Shown here piece by piece: positions 22,918 through 32,351 of a DNA stretch of 59,672 nucleotides (position 1 is the stretch's first letter; every line of letters begins with the position of its first letter). The translations under genes and the position numbers were made by a program. Origin of the DNA: an uncultured bacterium (GTDB taxonomy: Bacteria; Bacillota; Clostridia; Lachnospirales; Lachnospiraceae); NCBI GenBank assembly GCA_905216215.1, contig CAJMSZ010000011.1:1-59672 (forward strand), read 5' to 3'. The notes below the pieces were generated by a model, which was not told the origin of the DNA, did not search any database, and saw only the letters and a program-made list of their open reading frames with translations.

Positions 22918-25569
22918 CTATGACAAAAACAGTAATTCGCTTCCCTGTTTTCCTTTTTTGACTTCTATTTTATCTGTAATCACTTCCCGCAACAAATCCA
23001 CATGGGAAATGATTCCAACGATTCCATTTGCACGCCGGATACTCTGCAGTACCTCTAATGCATCATAAACGGAATTCTGGTCCAGAGAGCCAAAACCTTC
23101 ATCGATAAACATGGCTTCCATCTTCATACCGCTTCCCTGGGCCTGGACAACTGCGGAAAGTCCGATTGCAAGGCTGAGTGCAACCAGAAATTTCTCACCG
23201 CCTGACAAGGTGGTGACACTTCGTCTTTCGTTGCTCTGTCCATCCAGTACTTCCAGTTCCAGACCACCTTTGTGAGAAGCCCCAGCTATGGTATTGGTAC
23301 GGAAAAGTTGATAACGTCCGCCATGGACATTTTTCAGCAATCGATTCGCTTCTACAGTAACCGAGGATAACATTACACCTAAAACATACCGTTGAAGACT
23401 GATTCCTGTCCGTCCCCGCAGATGATTTGCAAAGTCTAAGTCTGCATCAACCTGTATCCGCTTCTCTGCGTGTTTCTCACCCCGGCTTTGTAAATTCTCA
23501 ACATCCTGCTGCATTTTCTCTGCCGTCTGCTGCGCCAAAATATACTTTCTTGTTATCTCTTTATGATGCTGTTCCAGAATCAGAAGTTCCTGCTTCTGAT
23601 TTTCCAAATCCGGTTCCTGCTGTCCGTCTAGTTTTTCTTTCAGTTCCTCTACCGTTTTCCATGCTGTCCGAAGTTCGGACTGGAATCGGAGAATCTGTTC
23701 CTTCTGCTGGTTTTTCTGCTGCGGCTCCATCAGACTTTTCGCATAGCTTTCTTCAGATTCGAATGCCATCTCTCTGCATTTTTCTTCCCAGCATTTTTTC
23801 TGAGACACCAGAGTTTCTTCCAGAATCTTCTGTTCTTCACGCAGATTTTCTAATGCTTCCTGTGCCGCTTTTTCATCGGAAATCGCATCTGTTAAAATCT
23901 GTTGGAATTTCACGGTCAGTTCTTTGTATTTTTCAATGCGCTGCCTTAAATTCTCACTTTCCATTTCTAACTGCCGAATCGTATCCACACCGTCAATTTT
24001 CTGTTTCTTGTTTTCTTCTAAAGCACTCTGAATCGTCCATGCCTTTTGTTCTGCCGCAGTCACGCTTTGCTGACGCTCCCGATAGCTATGCTCTGCTCTT
24101 TCTCTATCTTTCGCAGACTTTTCCACCACGCGCCCAGCTTTTATCATTTCTTTCTGTAATGCATCCAGCTCCTGTTCTGTAATATGCTCCTCGCAAAGCT
24201 TCGCTGGATTTGGATGGGTACAGCTTCCGCAGACCGGGCACGGCTCTCCATGCTTTAACTGCTGCGCAAGGGTTCCGCTGATTCCACCCAGATAACGCTG
24301 CTGTGCTTGTGAATAACTTTCTATCTTTGCTTTCTGGACATCCATTGCCGCAAGCCATTCTTTGTGTTTTTTCTCATAGCCTGCCTTTTCCTGCTCTGCC
24401 AGACGCTTTTCCGCTTCTAATTCTCTGACTGCCTCTTTTGCTTCTTTCTCTCTTTGCTCTAAAATACGGTAAATATCTTTCCGGCTGTCTAACAAGTTCA
24501 AACGTCGGACACCTTCTTCATAAGCTGGCTGCCCTGCTTCATGATCCGCTATTTTTTGTTTGATTTTACCCAGAACCGCTTCTGCTTCTGCATGTTTTCG
24601 TCCGGCTTCCGCAGATTTTCGTCTGCCGCTTTCCGCATTTTTCTTTGCAGTACAGTAAGACTCATAAACTGGTCTGATTTGCTCTGCTTCCTCTGCACGG
24701 GCTACCAGTTGTTCCAAAGCTTTCATCTTCTCCTGTTCCTGCTCTAGCTGCTCTGCCGTGCGCTGTCTTTGATGAAGATTACGGAACTGTTCTTTCAGAA
24801 GCTGCGCTTCTTCATATTCCTTACGTTTCTTTGCCTCGGCTTCTTCCGCTTCAACAGTCTGTATCTTTAAATCTTCTGTCTGCCTTTTTTGCTCCTCACC
24901 CATGATTTCTAAGGCTTCCAGCGTTTCACAATGATACTCCGCAAGCTTACTCTTCATGGCTGCTGCCTCTTCCCGCAGTTCTTTATCTTGTTCTGCAACT
25001 CTGCGGTACATTTCTTCCGCAATTTTCTGCCATTTCTCTGCCTTAAAAAGACTGACTAAAATTTTCTCTTTTTCTTCGGAATTGGAAATCAGAAGTTTTT
25101 CAAACTGCCCCTGAGGTAAAATAATCACCTGCCGGAACTGCTCGTAGCTGAGCCCGATGATTTCTTCCGCCTTTTGGTTGACATTTTTTATTTTCGGATT
25201 TTCAAATATCGGCACAAATTCTCCGTCTTTCTGTATCATACAATTATGAAAATCCATCAGATTCTTTCGTCCAAACCGCAATCTCCGCTCGAACCGGTAG
25301 CATTTCTCACCAATGGAAAATGTAAATTCTACAAAAGTCTCATCCGATGGCTCTGCCAGTTTACACCGCATCACACTGATATCCCCACGGCTTCCTCCAC
25401 TGGATTTTCCATAAAGGGCATAGCAAATCGCATCCAGAATGGTCGTTTTCCCTGCTCCCGTCTCTCCGTAAATCAGAAACAATCCATTCTTTTCCAGTTT
25501 TTCGAAATCGACAAACATTTCCTTCTTATAAGGTCCAAAACACTGAAATCGTAAAGTCTGTGGTCTCAT
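22918..25569 (-). CDS. sbcC: Exonuclease subunit SbcC (Rad50-like)
   Basis: About 883 residues. With SbcD it forms the nuclease that cuts DNA hairpins and processes ends. It has a Walker A GETGAGKTT near residue 35, long coiled coils (about 170-430 and 480-700), the zinc hook CPVCGS between them near 450, and C-terminal signature LSGGEKFLVALSLA and Walker B AMFIDEGFGSLD. The start at 25569 overlaps the sbcD stop as ATGA, which decides it over the upstream start at 25596. Confidence 0.95.
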   Translation of the reverse strand: MRPQTLRFQCFGPYKKEMFVDFEKLEKNGLFLIYGETGAGKTTILDAICYALYGKSSGGSRGDISVMRCKLAEPSDETFVEFTFSIGEKCYRFERRLRFGRKNLMDFHNCMIQKDGEFVPIFENPKIKNVNQKAEEIIGLSYEQFRQVIILPQGQFEKLLISNSEEKEKILVSLFKAEKWQKIAEEMYRRVAEQDKELREEAAAMKSKLAEYHCETLEALEIMGEEQKRQTEDLKIQTVEAEEAEAKKRKEYEEAQLLKEQFRNLHQRQRTAEQLEQEQEKMKALEQLVARAEEAEQIRPVYESYCTAKKNAESGRRKSAEAGRKHAEAEAVLGKIKQKIADHEAGQPAYEEGVRRLNLLDSRKDIYRILEQREKEAKEAVRELEAEKRLAEQEKAGYEKKHKEWLAAMDVQKAKIESYSQAQQRYLGGISGTLAQQLKHGEPCPVCGSCTHPNPAKLCEEHITEQELDALQKEMIKAGRVVEKSAKDRERAEHSYRERQQSVTAAEQKAWTIQSALEENKKQKIDGVDTIRQLEMESENLRQRIEKYKELTVKFQQILTDAISDEKAAQEALENLREEQKILEETLVSQKKCWEEKCREMAFESEESYAKSLMEPQQKNQQKEQILRFQSELRTAWKTVEELKEKLDGQQEPDLENQKQELLILEQHHKEITRKYILAQQTAEKMQQDVENLQSRGEKHAEKRIQVDADLDFANHLRGRTGISLQRYVLGVMLSSVTVEANRLLKNVHGGRYQLFRTNTIAGASHKGGLELEVLDGQSNERRSVTTLSGGEKFLVALSLAIGLSAVVQAQGSGMKMEAMFIDEGFGSLDQNSVYDALEVLQSIRRANGIVGIISHVDLLREVITDKIEVKKGKQGSELLFLS

Positions 25570-26693
25570 GAAAGCTCTGCCTCCTTTTCGCTCCATTCCA
25601 GCACTTCTTTAAATAAGGCTTCCTGCTCTTTCGTAGGCTCACAGGAAAATGTTTCTTCACAGAATTTTTTCATGATGTCCATTTCATCCATAGTCTGTAT
25701 CTGCCCTACGGTAAGTGCCGTCATTTCTCCATTTTCTTCCAGACTTTTTCCGTGAAGCTCCAGTAAATACGGAAAATGCTCCTGCAATTGCGCCAGTAAC
25801 TCCAGTCCTGCATAACGGTCCGTCAGCTTAACCCGCAGATAATAATTCCCCAAACCTTCCATTGTCAGGATTTCATCGTAGGTTCCCTGAATGGTCTTAT
25901 ACCCATGCAACTGCTTTAGTGGAACCAGATACTGTTCCATGGTCTCAGTATCCAGAATCACTACACTTTTCTCCTGGCTTTCCTCTTTTCCAAAGGAATA
26001 CATCACGGGACTTCCACTGTAACGAATCCGTTCACTGATTACCTGTGGTTTATGAATATGCCCCAGTGCCACATAATCAAAGCCTTCGAACACATCTTTG
26101 GAAACGGCAGACGCAAAGCCCACCCGCGCGGAACGGTCGGACTCAGAAAGCTCTGCATTTACAATCAGCGCATGGGTCATTAAAATATTTCTTTTGCTTC
26201 TGTTCATTTTCTTACGAATCTCGTCGCAGACCACCTGCATGGCCTTTTCCTGGGATATGATTTCTTTCTTCCGCTCCGGGAAAAGTGCCATCACTTCCTC
26301 TCTGTGAAAAAATGGCACCAGGTAAATATCTGTATCCGGAAAACAGACCGGCTCAATCTCCCTTGTCAGTCTTCCTGTCACAAAGAGTCCTGCCGCCTTC
26401 AATAATTCTCTGCAGGAAGAAAGACGAGGTGCACCATCATGGTTTCCTGCAATTACAAGAAACGGTACCTTCAATTCTCTACAAATGGTTGTTGCTGCAT
26501 CGTTATATATCGCAATGGCATCTGCATTGGACACACTGCTATCATAAATGTCCCCTGCACAAAGCACCGCGTCAACCTTCTCATCTTTTATAATCGTATA
26601 TAGTTGTTGGAGGAAGAACCTCTGGTCTTCCTCCAACGATGTATTCCCTGCTGTCATCCCCAGATGCCAGTCAGATGTATGCAATATTTTCAC
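25566..26693 (-). CDS. sbcD: Exonuclease subunit SbcD (Mre11-like)
   Basis: The 375-residue metallophosphoesterase has all five nuclease motifs in order: TSDWHLG at 6-12, CAGDIYDSS near 45, VIAGNHDGAPR near 80, MTHALIV near 171 and LGHIHKPQV near 210. The C-terminal part is the SbcC-binding cap. It starts three bases after the GTPase-NYN gene stop and overlaps sbcC by four bases, so it belongs to a tight minus-strand unit. Confidence 0.95.
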   Translation of the reverse strand: MKILHTSDWHLGMTAGNTSLEEDQRFFLQQLYTIIKDEKVDAVLCAGDIYDSSVSNADAIAIYNDAATTICRELKVPFLVIAGNHDGAPRLSSCRELLKAAGLFVTGRLTREIEPVCFPDTDIYLVPFFHREEVMALFPERKKEIISQEKAMQVVCDEIRKKMNRSKRNILMTHALIVNAELSESDRSARVGFASAVSKDVFEGFDYVALGHIHKPQVISERIRYSGSPVMYSFGKEESQEKSVVILDTETMEQYLVPLKQLHGYKTIQGTYDEILTMEGLGNYYLRVKLTDRYAGLELLAQLQEHFPYLLELHGKSLEENGEMTALTVGQIQTMDEMDIMKKFCEETFSCEPTKEQEALFKEVLEWSEKEAELS

Positions 26694-26696
26694 GCT

Positions 26697-29375
26697 CTAT
26701 AACTCCTTTTTCCCAAGCCGGACTTCTTCCATTTCCTTTGCCATATCCGCATCCATATGCTGAAACAGATAATTTTTAGCGGTTTCTTTTCTGTCTGCTA
26801 TATCTGTTTCGATTTGTCTGCGCACAATGTTCACTTCCTCAAGAAATTCCCGGGAGGAAATCAAAGTACCGCCCTGTCCTAACGTAACAATCTGCTCAAT
26901 TCCATCGGATGTAACAACGGTCACATGATATCTCTTTCCGATTTCATGGACAACCTTCTCAATGTATTGATCTGCAGTCTCTGCTTCTTTGGTATAAACC
27001 ACGTGAATATTGTGATATTTCTGAATTTCCTGCTGGAATCCCTCTACCTTATACGCATCGAATACCAGAATCACCGGGATTTTCTTGTACCCTTGATAAT
27101 TACAGAGAATATCCATCAGCTTATTCCGTGCTGCTTCAAAATTCATCTGTGCCAGTTCTTTCAAATCCGGCCATGCATGAATCACGTTATAACCGTCAAC
27201 CAACAAATACTCTTTGACTGGTTTCTGCTCCTTGGGCACCTTCTCTGCTGTTCCCACCAACAATTTCTTCGATCCATTTTCCGCCTTACGCTCAATTCTG
27301 CCGTATGTCCGAATAAAAATTTCTTCCAGTTCTTTGTCTGCTTCTTCCATCTTCCGTAAATTGGAAACTTGAGATTTCTTTACTGGGCTCTGCTCTATAT
27401 TCCGCATTCCATTATCTTTTATGCGAAGTTTTTCCAGTTGGTTTTCTATATGCATATACTCCGGAACTTCGTTCCATGGCACTGCAAATCCTGCCCCATG
27501 AGCACAGAACACAGAACCGGTTGGATTCTCCATATCCCGTTCCGGATCATATCCGTATGCTTCCATGACTTCTTCCGGGTTGTGGCAAGGTGCATACCCC
27601 TGCAAAGTAAAGAAAATCCGTCCTCTCCCTTTGCTGTACGAAGCCACTTCTCTTGCATAATCGCGCATCGTTGCAACCGGCGCACTTCCTACAATAACAG
27701 AATCTTCTCCTTCCACTTCCGGCGGTTGAAATTCTCCATATCGCTTCTGAATATCCGTCAATGCCCGTCCCACACATTCGGATGGCACTTCCAGTCGGAA
27801 ATCATAATATGGCTCCAGCAAAATGCTGTCTGCCTGCATCAGTCCCTGCCGCACCGCACGGTAAGTGGACTCGCGGAAATCTCCGCCTTCGGTATGCTTC
27901 AAATGGGCTCTGCCTGCTGCCAGTGTGATTTTCATATCCGTAATGGCGCTTCCGGTCAACACGCCCCGGTGAATCTTCTCCATTAAATGGGTCAAAATCA
28001 GTCTCTGCCAGTTTCTGTCCAGTACGTCTTCACTGCAAATGGTATCAAACTGCAGACCGCTTCCCCGTCTGCCCGGCTCCAGAATCAGGTGCACCTCTGC
28101 ATAGTGTCTGAGAGGTTCGTAATGTCCAACACCTTCTACGGTGTTCTGAATGGTTTCTTTGTAAACAATATTGCCTGTCCCAAAAGAAATTGGTACATCA
28201 AACCGCTCTTTCATCAGACTTTGAAGAATCTCTATCTGCACCTCACCCATAAGCTGTGCATGGATTTCACCCAGTTCTTCTTTCCAAACGATACGCAGCA
28301 TGGGTTCTTCCTCTTCCAACTGCCGCAAATCCTTTAAAATCGTATGCGAATCATAGGATGGTGGAAACAGAATCTGATAATTCAGTACCGGTTCCAGTAC
28401 AGGTGCTTCCGAATCCTTCTCTATGCCAAGACCTTCTCCCGGATAAGTCTGGCCAAGTCCGGTTACTGCGCAGACCGTTCCTGCGCCAGCCTCCTGAACT
28501 GCCTCAAATTTATCTCCGGAATAAATCCGAATCTGGTTGACCTTCTCTTCCCACTGTACCTCGCCATTCTGCTTCTGTCCGAGTACATCCTTTACCCTCA
28601 ACGTGCCGCCTGTTATCTTCATATGGGTCAGACGGTTATTCTGACTATCTCTGGAAATCTTGTACACCTTCGCTCCAAAACGCTCCGTCCACTTCGACTC
28701 CTCTGTATAACGGCTTATACCATTTAAAAATGCTTCAATTCCCTCTAATTTCAGTGCAGAACCAAAATAACACGGAAATACTTCCCGCCTGCGAATCATT
28801 TGCATCACGGTGTGTTCTTGGATGAATCCATTTTCCAGATACTCTTCCATTGCCTCTTCATTACACATCGCAAGGGCATCGTAGAATTCGTCTTTCTTCT
28901 GATTTTCCCCGAAAAAAATGCATGCTTCATTAAGCTTCTCTTTTAATTCTAAAAGAAGCTTCTCTGCATCGGTTCCTACCTGATCCATCTTGTTCACAAA
29001 CAGAAAAGCCGGTATCTGATATTTCTGAAGCAGACTCCACAATGTACGGGTATGTCCCTGCACACCGTCTGCCCCGTTTATTACCAAGATTGCGTAATCC
29101 AGTACCTGAAGTGTCCGTTCCATCTCCGCGGAAAAATCCACATGCCCCGGAGTGTCCAGTAAAGTAACGCTCTTGTCTCCCAGTTCAAATACCGCCTGTT
29201 TGGAAAAGATGGTAATTCCCCGGCTCTTTTCCAGTTCATAGGTGTCCAAAAAGGCATCCCCATGGTCGACTCTGCCTAATCTGCGTACCTTTCCGCTTAC
29301 ATATAGCATACTCTCCGATAAGGTTGTCTTACCGGAGTCTACATGTGCAAGAATCCCAATTACCATTTTTTTCAT
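26697..29375 (-). CDS. TetM-like ribosomal GTPase fused to a YacP/Rae1-type NYN ribonuclease domain
   Basis: The 892-residue protein joins two ribosome-linked functions. Residues about 1-655 are a translational GTPase of the tetracycline-protection/EF-G class: AHVDSGKTT (G1), RGITIFSKQ (G2), DTPGHVDF (G3), NKMDQ (G4), then domains II to V ending near PWNEVPEYMHIENQLEKLR. After a charged linker (about 660-712) comes an NYN domain (about 713-880) with DGYNVIHAW, VFDAYKVEG, ETADQYIEK and VVTSDG, keeping the acidic residues of the YacP/Rae1 family. Rae1 of Bacillus cleaves mRNA in the ribosomal A site. A role in tetracycline resistance is uncertain. It precedes sbcDC. Confidence 0.9.
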   Translation of the reverse strand: MKKMVIGILAHVDSGKTTLSESMLYVSGKVRRLGRVDHGDAFLDTYELEKSRGITIFSKQAVFELGDKSVTLLDTPGHVDFSAEMERTLQVLDYAILVINGADGVQGHTRTLWSLLQKYQIPAFLFVNKMDQVGTDAEKLLLELKEKLNEACIFFGENQKKDEFYDALAMCNEEAMEEYLENGFIQEHTVMQMIRRREVFPCYFGSALKLEGIEAFLNGISRYTEESKWTERFGAKVYKISRDSQNNRLTHMKITGGTLRVKDVLGQKQNGEVQWEEKVNQIRIYSGDKFEAVQEAGAGTVCAVTGLGQTYPGEGLGIEKDSEAPVLEPVLNYQILFPPSYDSHTILKDLRQLEEEEPMLRIVWKEELGEIHAQLMGEVQIEILQSLMKERFDVPISFGTGNIVYKETIQNTVEGVGHYEPLRHYAEVHLILEPGRRGSGLQFDTICSEDVLDRNWQRLILTHLMEKIHRGVLTGSAITDMKITLAAGRAHLKHTEGGDFRESTYRAVRQGLMQADSILLEPYYDFRLEVPSECVGRALTDIQKRYGEFQPPEVEGEDSVIVGSAPVATMRDYAREVASYSKGRGRIFFTLQGYAPCHNPEEVMEAYGYDPERDMENPTGSVFCAHGAGFAVPWNEVPEYMHIENQLEKLRIKDNGMRNIEQSPVKKSQVSNLRKMEEADKELEEIFIRTYGRIERKAENGSKKLLVGTAEKVPKEQKPVKEYLLVDGYNVIHAWPDLKELAQMNFEAARNKLMDILCNYQGYKKIPVILVFDAYKVEGFQQEIQKYHNIHVVYTKEAETADQYIEKVVHEIGKRYHVTVVTSDGIEQIVTLGQGGTLISSREFLEEVNIVRRQIETDIADRKETAKNYLFQHMDADMAKEMEEVRLGKKEL

Positions 29376-29420
29376 ACAAAAGACTCATCCTGACTATTGA
29401 TTACTATTGATTATTGCTGT

Positions 29421-30173
29421 CTATTTCTGAACATATTTTTCCATTAACTCGTCTAATTTAGCTGAATATGTTTCTGCCTGTTTTTCCTTAATCATCTTGC
29501 TTTCAATTTCATCCTTTACATCAACGAGTGGAAGCAAATATGCAGGATGTTTTTCATCTACACGGATGACGTGATAACCAAACTGTGTTCTCACCGGCCC
29601 AAAAGTAACACCAACTTTCGCATCAAAAGCAGCGTCTTCGAACTCTTTTACCATATCTCCTCTGCCAAATGCACCAAGGTCTCCGCCCTGTGCACCGGAT
29701 GGGCAAGTAGAGCATTCCTTTGCATATTCTTCAAAGGTCTTTTCTCCCTTGTTGATTCCTTCAATAATTCTCTTACACTGTTCTTCATCAGATACAAGAA
29801 TATGTCTTGCTTTTACATTTTCCGGCTCTGTGTAATCATCCTTATGATTATTGTAATATTCCTGAATTTCTTCCTCCGTGACAGCCACATCCTTGATGAT
29901 TTCTGTCATTGCCATCTGTGCAAGAATATCCTTTCTTGCGCTGTCCAGAATTTTCTTAAATTCTTCTGTCTCATCAAGCTTCATTTCTTCCCCTAATTTG
30001 GCATAAGAGCGAAGGGCAATCAACTGCTCCAAATAAGTCTCTCTGAGCTTTGGATTTGCAAAATACGCTTTATGCTCGTTTGGTGCTGTCTCTAAAAATG
30101 CATCCAAATCTGCATTGGTGATTTTATCTCCTGCTACAACTGCTAATACTTCATCTTTATCAATATTATTCAT
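29421..30173 (-). CDS. Cytoplasmic parvulin-type peptidyl-prolyl isomerase
   Basis: The 250-residue protein has an N-terminal SurA/trigger-like helical region (about 1-115) and a parvulin domain (about 118-215) with VKARHILVSDEEQC, FEEYAKECSTCPSGAQGGDLGAFGRGDMV and FGYHVIRV. Unlike PrsA it has no signal peptide or lipobox, so it should act in the cytoplasm on folding proteins. A terminator lies between it and the upstream phosphatase gene, so it has its own promoter or weak read-through. Confidence 0.92.
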   Translation of the reverse strand: MNNIDKDEVLAVVAGDKITNADLDAFLETAPNEHKAYFANPKLRETYLEQLIALRSYAKLGEEMKLDETEEFKKILDSARKDILAQMAMTEIIKDVAVTEEEIQEYYNNHKDDYTEPENVKARHILVSDEEQCKRIIEGINKGEKTFEEYAKECSTCPSGAQGGDLGAFGRGDMVKEFEDAAFDAKVGVTFGPVRTQFGYHVIRVDEKHPAYLLPLVDVKDEIESKMIKEKQAETYSAKLDELMEKYVQK

Positions 30174-30195
30174 GTTTTTGTTCTCCTCTGATAAT

Positions 30196-30231
30196 GAAAA
30201 ATAACAGACGGGACTTCCGTCTGCTATTTAT
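30196..30231 (-). terminator. Terminator of the histidine phosphatase gene
   Basis: GCAGACGG and CCCGTCTG form the stem core, with flanking AATA/TTAT pairs and TTTTTC on the 3' side on the minus strand. Confidence 0.75.
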
Positions 30232-30274
30232 TATACATGAAAACAGGTCGCTTCTCTACCTTTATTTTTCTTCT

Positions 30275-30823
30275 TTATTTTTCTGGAAACTCATATTTTA
30301 AAATATCACAATTATCCATTCTAAATGCAGCATATTCTTCATTACTTAAGGAATGAAAATATGCATTTACCGCCCTCGAAATTCCATTGTGTGCCACCAG
30401 CATATACACTTTGTCCTCGGACTCTTCCTTTAATTCATCCAACAGATTGAAAATTCTCTGGCAAATTTGAAGGGTAGATTCTCCATCTCCATTACAGTCT
30501 GCAAAACGGACTCTTGCCCGCAGAAATTCTTCACTGTCTCTTGGTGTTCCCTCGAAACAGCCAAAATGCTGTTCAATCAGTCTCGGCTCCTCCCGCATAG
30601 GAATTCCCGTCTCTTCGGAAATATGTTTCGCTGTATTTCTAGCCCGTTCCAGTGGAGAATATAGAATTTCATCAATATGAATTCTTTCTTCTGCAATTCT
30701 TCTCCCAAGTGCAATTGCCTGACTGTGTCCTCTTTCTGTCAATGGCACATCAATCTGCCCGCAGACCTTATTTGCCACATTCCATGTGGTTTCGCCATGT
30801 CTTACATAATAAATATATCCCAT
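30275..30823 (-). CDS. Histidine phosphatase family protein (phosphoglycerate mutase-like)
   Basis: About 182 residues, with the phosphohistidine motif YVRHGETTWN near residue 7, LTERGHSQA near 32, LERARNTA near 61 and the second catalytic His in LVAHNGISRAV. Members dephosphorylate small phosphates or sugars; substrate cannot be told. An upstream ATG at 30901 gives a hydrophobic extension but has no ribosome site, while the ATG at 30823 follows GGGAGGAAG, so the shorter form is chosen. Confidence 0.9.
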   Translation of the reverse strand: MGYIYYVRHGETTWNVANKVCGQIDVPLTERGHSQAIALGRRIAEERIHIDEILYSPLERARNTAKHISEETGIPMREEPRLIEQHFGCFEGTPRDSEEFLRARVRFADCNGDGESTLQICQRIFNLLDELKEESEDKVYMLVAHNGISRAVNAYFHSLSNEEYAAFRMDNCDILKYEFPEK

Positions 30824-30914
30824 CGTTCTTCCTCCCGGTATTCTAACATTCATTTTACACATTGCTGCCATAAAAGTCAAAATAAGTCCCACGAAAATCA
30901 CAACGAAAAATCTA

Positions 30915-30943
30915 TTGACATCTTAAAATCTCCATGATAGTAT
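30915..30943 (+). promoter_or_regulatory. Promoter of marR-degV
   Basis: TTGACA (30915-30920) and TAGTAT (30938-30943) with a 17-base gap, followed by a palindrome at the start of transcription. Confidence 0.8.
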
Positions 30944-30955
30944 ACAAAGCGAACT

Positions 30956-30970
30956 GTTTACACTGTGAAC
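30956..30970. promoter_or_regulatory. Probable MarR operator
   Basis: GTTTACACTGTGAAC is a 15-base near-palindrome (three mismatched positions including the centre) placed 13 bases after the -10 box, where binding of the encoded MarR protein would block its own transcription. Confidence 0.55.
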
Positions 30971-31003
30971 TATTAGACACAAAATAGAAAGGATTGTTCT
31001 TAT

Positions 31004-31465
31004 ATGGAAAATTTAAGTGAATCTCTGCTTCAGGTATGGCTGCAGCTTTCTACATCGGTCATCAATAACCGTATTGTTTCCGCTCTGCCTTACCGAGAGT
31101 CGCTTGTCTGCAATATGTTATACATGAATGCACTCCAGACTCCAGACCGTCTGCTTACAGCTACCGATTTGTGTGAAATGACAAATATGCTGAAATCCCA
31201 GATGAACCGGACTTTAAATTCTCTGGAAGAGAAAAAACTGATTATCCGCGAACGTTCCTCTGTAGATAAACGTCAGGTATTTGTAAAATTCCACCCGGAT
31301 TCTTCGGATTTATACCTGAACCAGCACAAGAAAATATTAGAAATGCTGGATACGATTATTGCTCAGTTTGGCGAAGAACAAACAAAAGAAATCATCCGCC
31401 TTATCCCCGCTTTTTTGGATGTTTCCGAAGATATTCTGGCAAATTTTGATAAAACAAGTGAATAA
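31004..31465 (+). CDS. MarR-family transcriptional regulator
   Basis: The 153-residue protein has the winged-helix layout of MarR: helices to residue 60, a DNA-binding part with LLTATDLCEMTNMLKSQMNRTLNSLEEK and a wing IIRERSSVDKRQVFVKFH, then C-terminal dimer helices. It probably represses its own promoter at the palindrome next to the start site. The degV gene follows after 34 bases. The ligand is unknown; lipid-related signals are plausible given the partner. Confidence 0.9.
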   Translation: MENLSESLLQVWLQLSTSVINNRIVSALPYRESLVCNMLYMNALQTPDRLLTATDLCEMTNMLKSQMNRTLNSLEEKKLIIRERSSVDKRQVFVKFHPDSSDLYLNQHKKILEMLDTIIAQFGEEQTKEIIRLIPAFLDVSEDILANFDKTSE

Positions 31466-31499
31466 ATGTCAATCAGACATCAAACAGAAAGGACACCCT

Positions 31500-32339
31500 A
31501 TGATTCGAATATTAGTGGATTCTTCTGCCGACTATACCATGGCAGAGCTGAAAGAAAACGGATTCGACTTTGTTCCGTTTCCCGTAACATTAAATGACAA
31601 AACCTATTTAGATACGGTTGAGCTTGACCGCAACGATATGTATAAATTTTTATTGCAGGGAGATCATTTTCCCAAAACCTCACAGCCTTCACCGGAAGCG
31701 TTTGTCGAAATTTTTGAAGATGCAAAGGCGAAGGAAGATGAAGTCATCTGCATCCTGCTTTCCTCTGCCCTCAGTGGAACCTATCAGAGCGCTTTCCTTG
31801 CCAAAAGCATCGTTGATTATGACAAAATCCACCTGATTGATACTTTATCTGCCACTTTCCCGATTCGTATTCTGGCAGAACACGCTGCCTCTCTTCGTTC
31901 CAAGGGATATTCCTCTGAAGAGATTGTAGCTGCAGTCGAGACACTGAAAAAACGTACAAAAGCTCTTGCCGCCATGGATACCTTAGAATATCTCTATCGC
32001 GGTGGGCGCCTCAGCCGTACTTCCGCCTCCATCGGGAATCTGGTGAATATGAAGCCGGTTCTTACCATTGCAGAAAACGGAAGCATTGACATACTTGCAA
32101 AACCAATCGGCAAAAATAAAGCTTACAGCACCTTGCTAAAGCACTTAGAGGAACATCCAATAGACTCTGATTTTCCGGTTTACTCCATTTACACCTATGG
32201 ATTGGAAAACTGCGAAAAATTGGAAGCAAAACTTACCAAAGCTGGGATTCACTTTAAGGAACGGCTTCAGGTCGGCTGCTCCATTGGGGCACATATCGGA
32301 CCGGGAACCGTGGGAATTGTCTATGTAGAAAAAATATAA
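31500..32339 (+). CDS. DegV-family fatty-acid-binding protein
   Basis: About 279 residues, with the DegV pattern: N-terminal VDSSADYTMAELKENGFDFVP, conserved SQPSPEAF near residue 60, CILLSSALSGTYQSA near 85, and a C-terminal half with YLYRGGRLSRT and IGAHIGPGTVG. In Staphylococcus such proteins (FakB) present fatty acids to the kinase FakA; no kinase gene is nearby. The ATG at 31500 has AGAAAGGA; the longer frame start at 31359 lies inside marR and was rejected. Confidence 0.93.
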   Translation: MIRILVDSSADYTMAELKENGFDFVPFPVTLNDKTYLDTVELDRNDMYKFLLQGDHFPKTSQPSPEAFVEIFEDAKAKEDEVICILLSSALSGTYQSAFLAKSIVDYDKIHLIDTLSATFPIRILAEHAASLRSKGYSSEEIVAAVETLKKRTKALAAMDTLEYLYRGGRLSRTSASIGNLVNMKPVLTIAENGSIDILAKPIGKNKAYSTLLKHLEEHPIDSDFPVYSIYTYGLENCEKLEAKLTKAGIHFKERLQVGCSIGAHIGPGTVGIVYVEKI

Positions 32340-32351
32340 TTATAAAAAAGA

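Noticed and set aside
23427..24182. 251-codon plus-strand open frame
   Set aside because: Antisense of the sbcC coiled-coil region; its odd composition comes from mirrored Glu, Lys and Gln codons.
26697..29375. Simple tetracycline-resistance gene (tet(M)-type)
   Set aside because: The GTPase part is divergent and the C-terminal NYN domain and housekeeping neighbours (sbcDC) do not fit a mobile resistance gene; resistance is possible but not supported.
31359..31500. Longer N-terminus for DegV
   Set aside because: The extension lies within marR in another frame; the ATG at 31500 has its own ribosome site and matches the family start.
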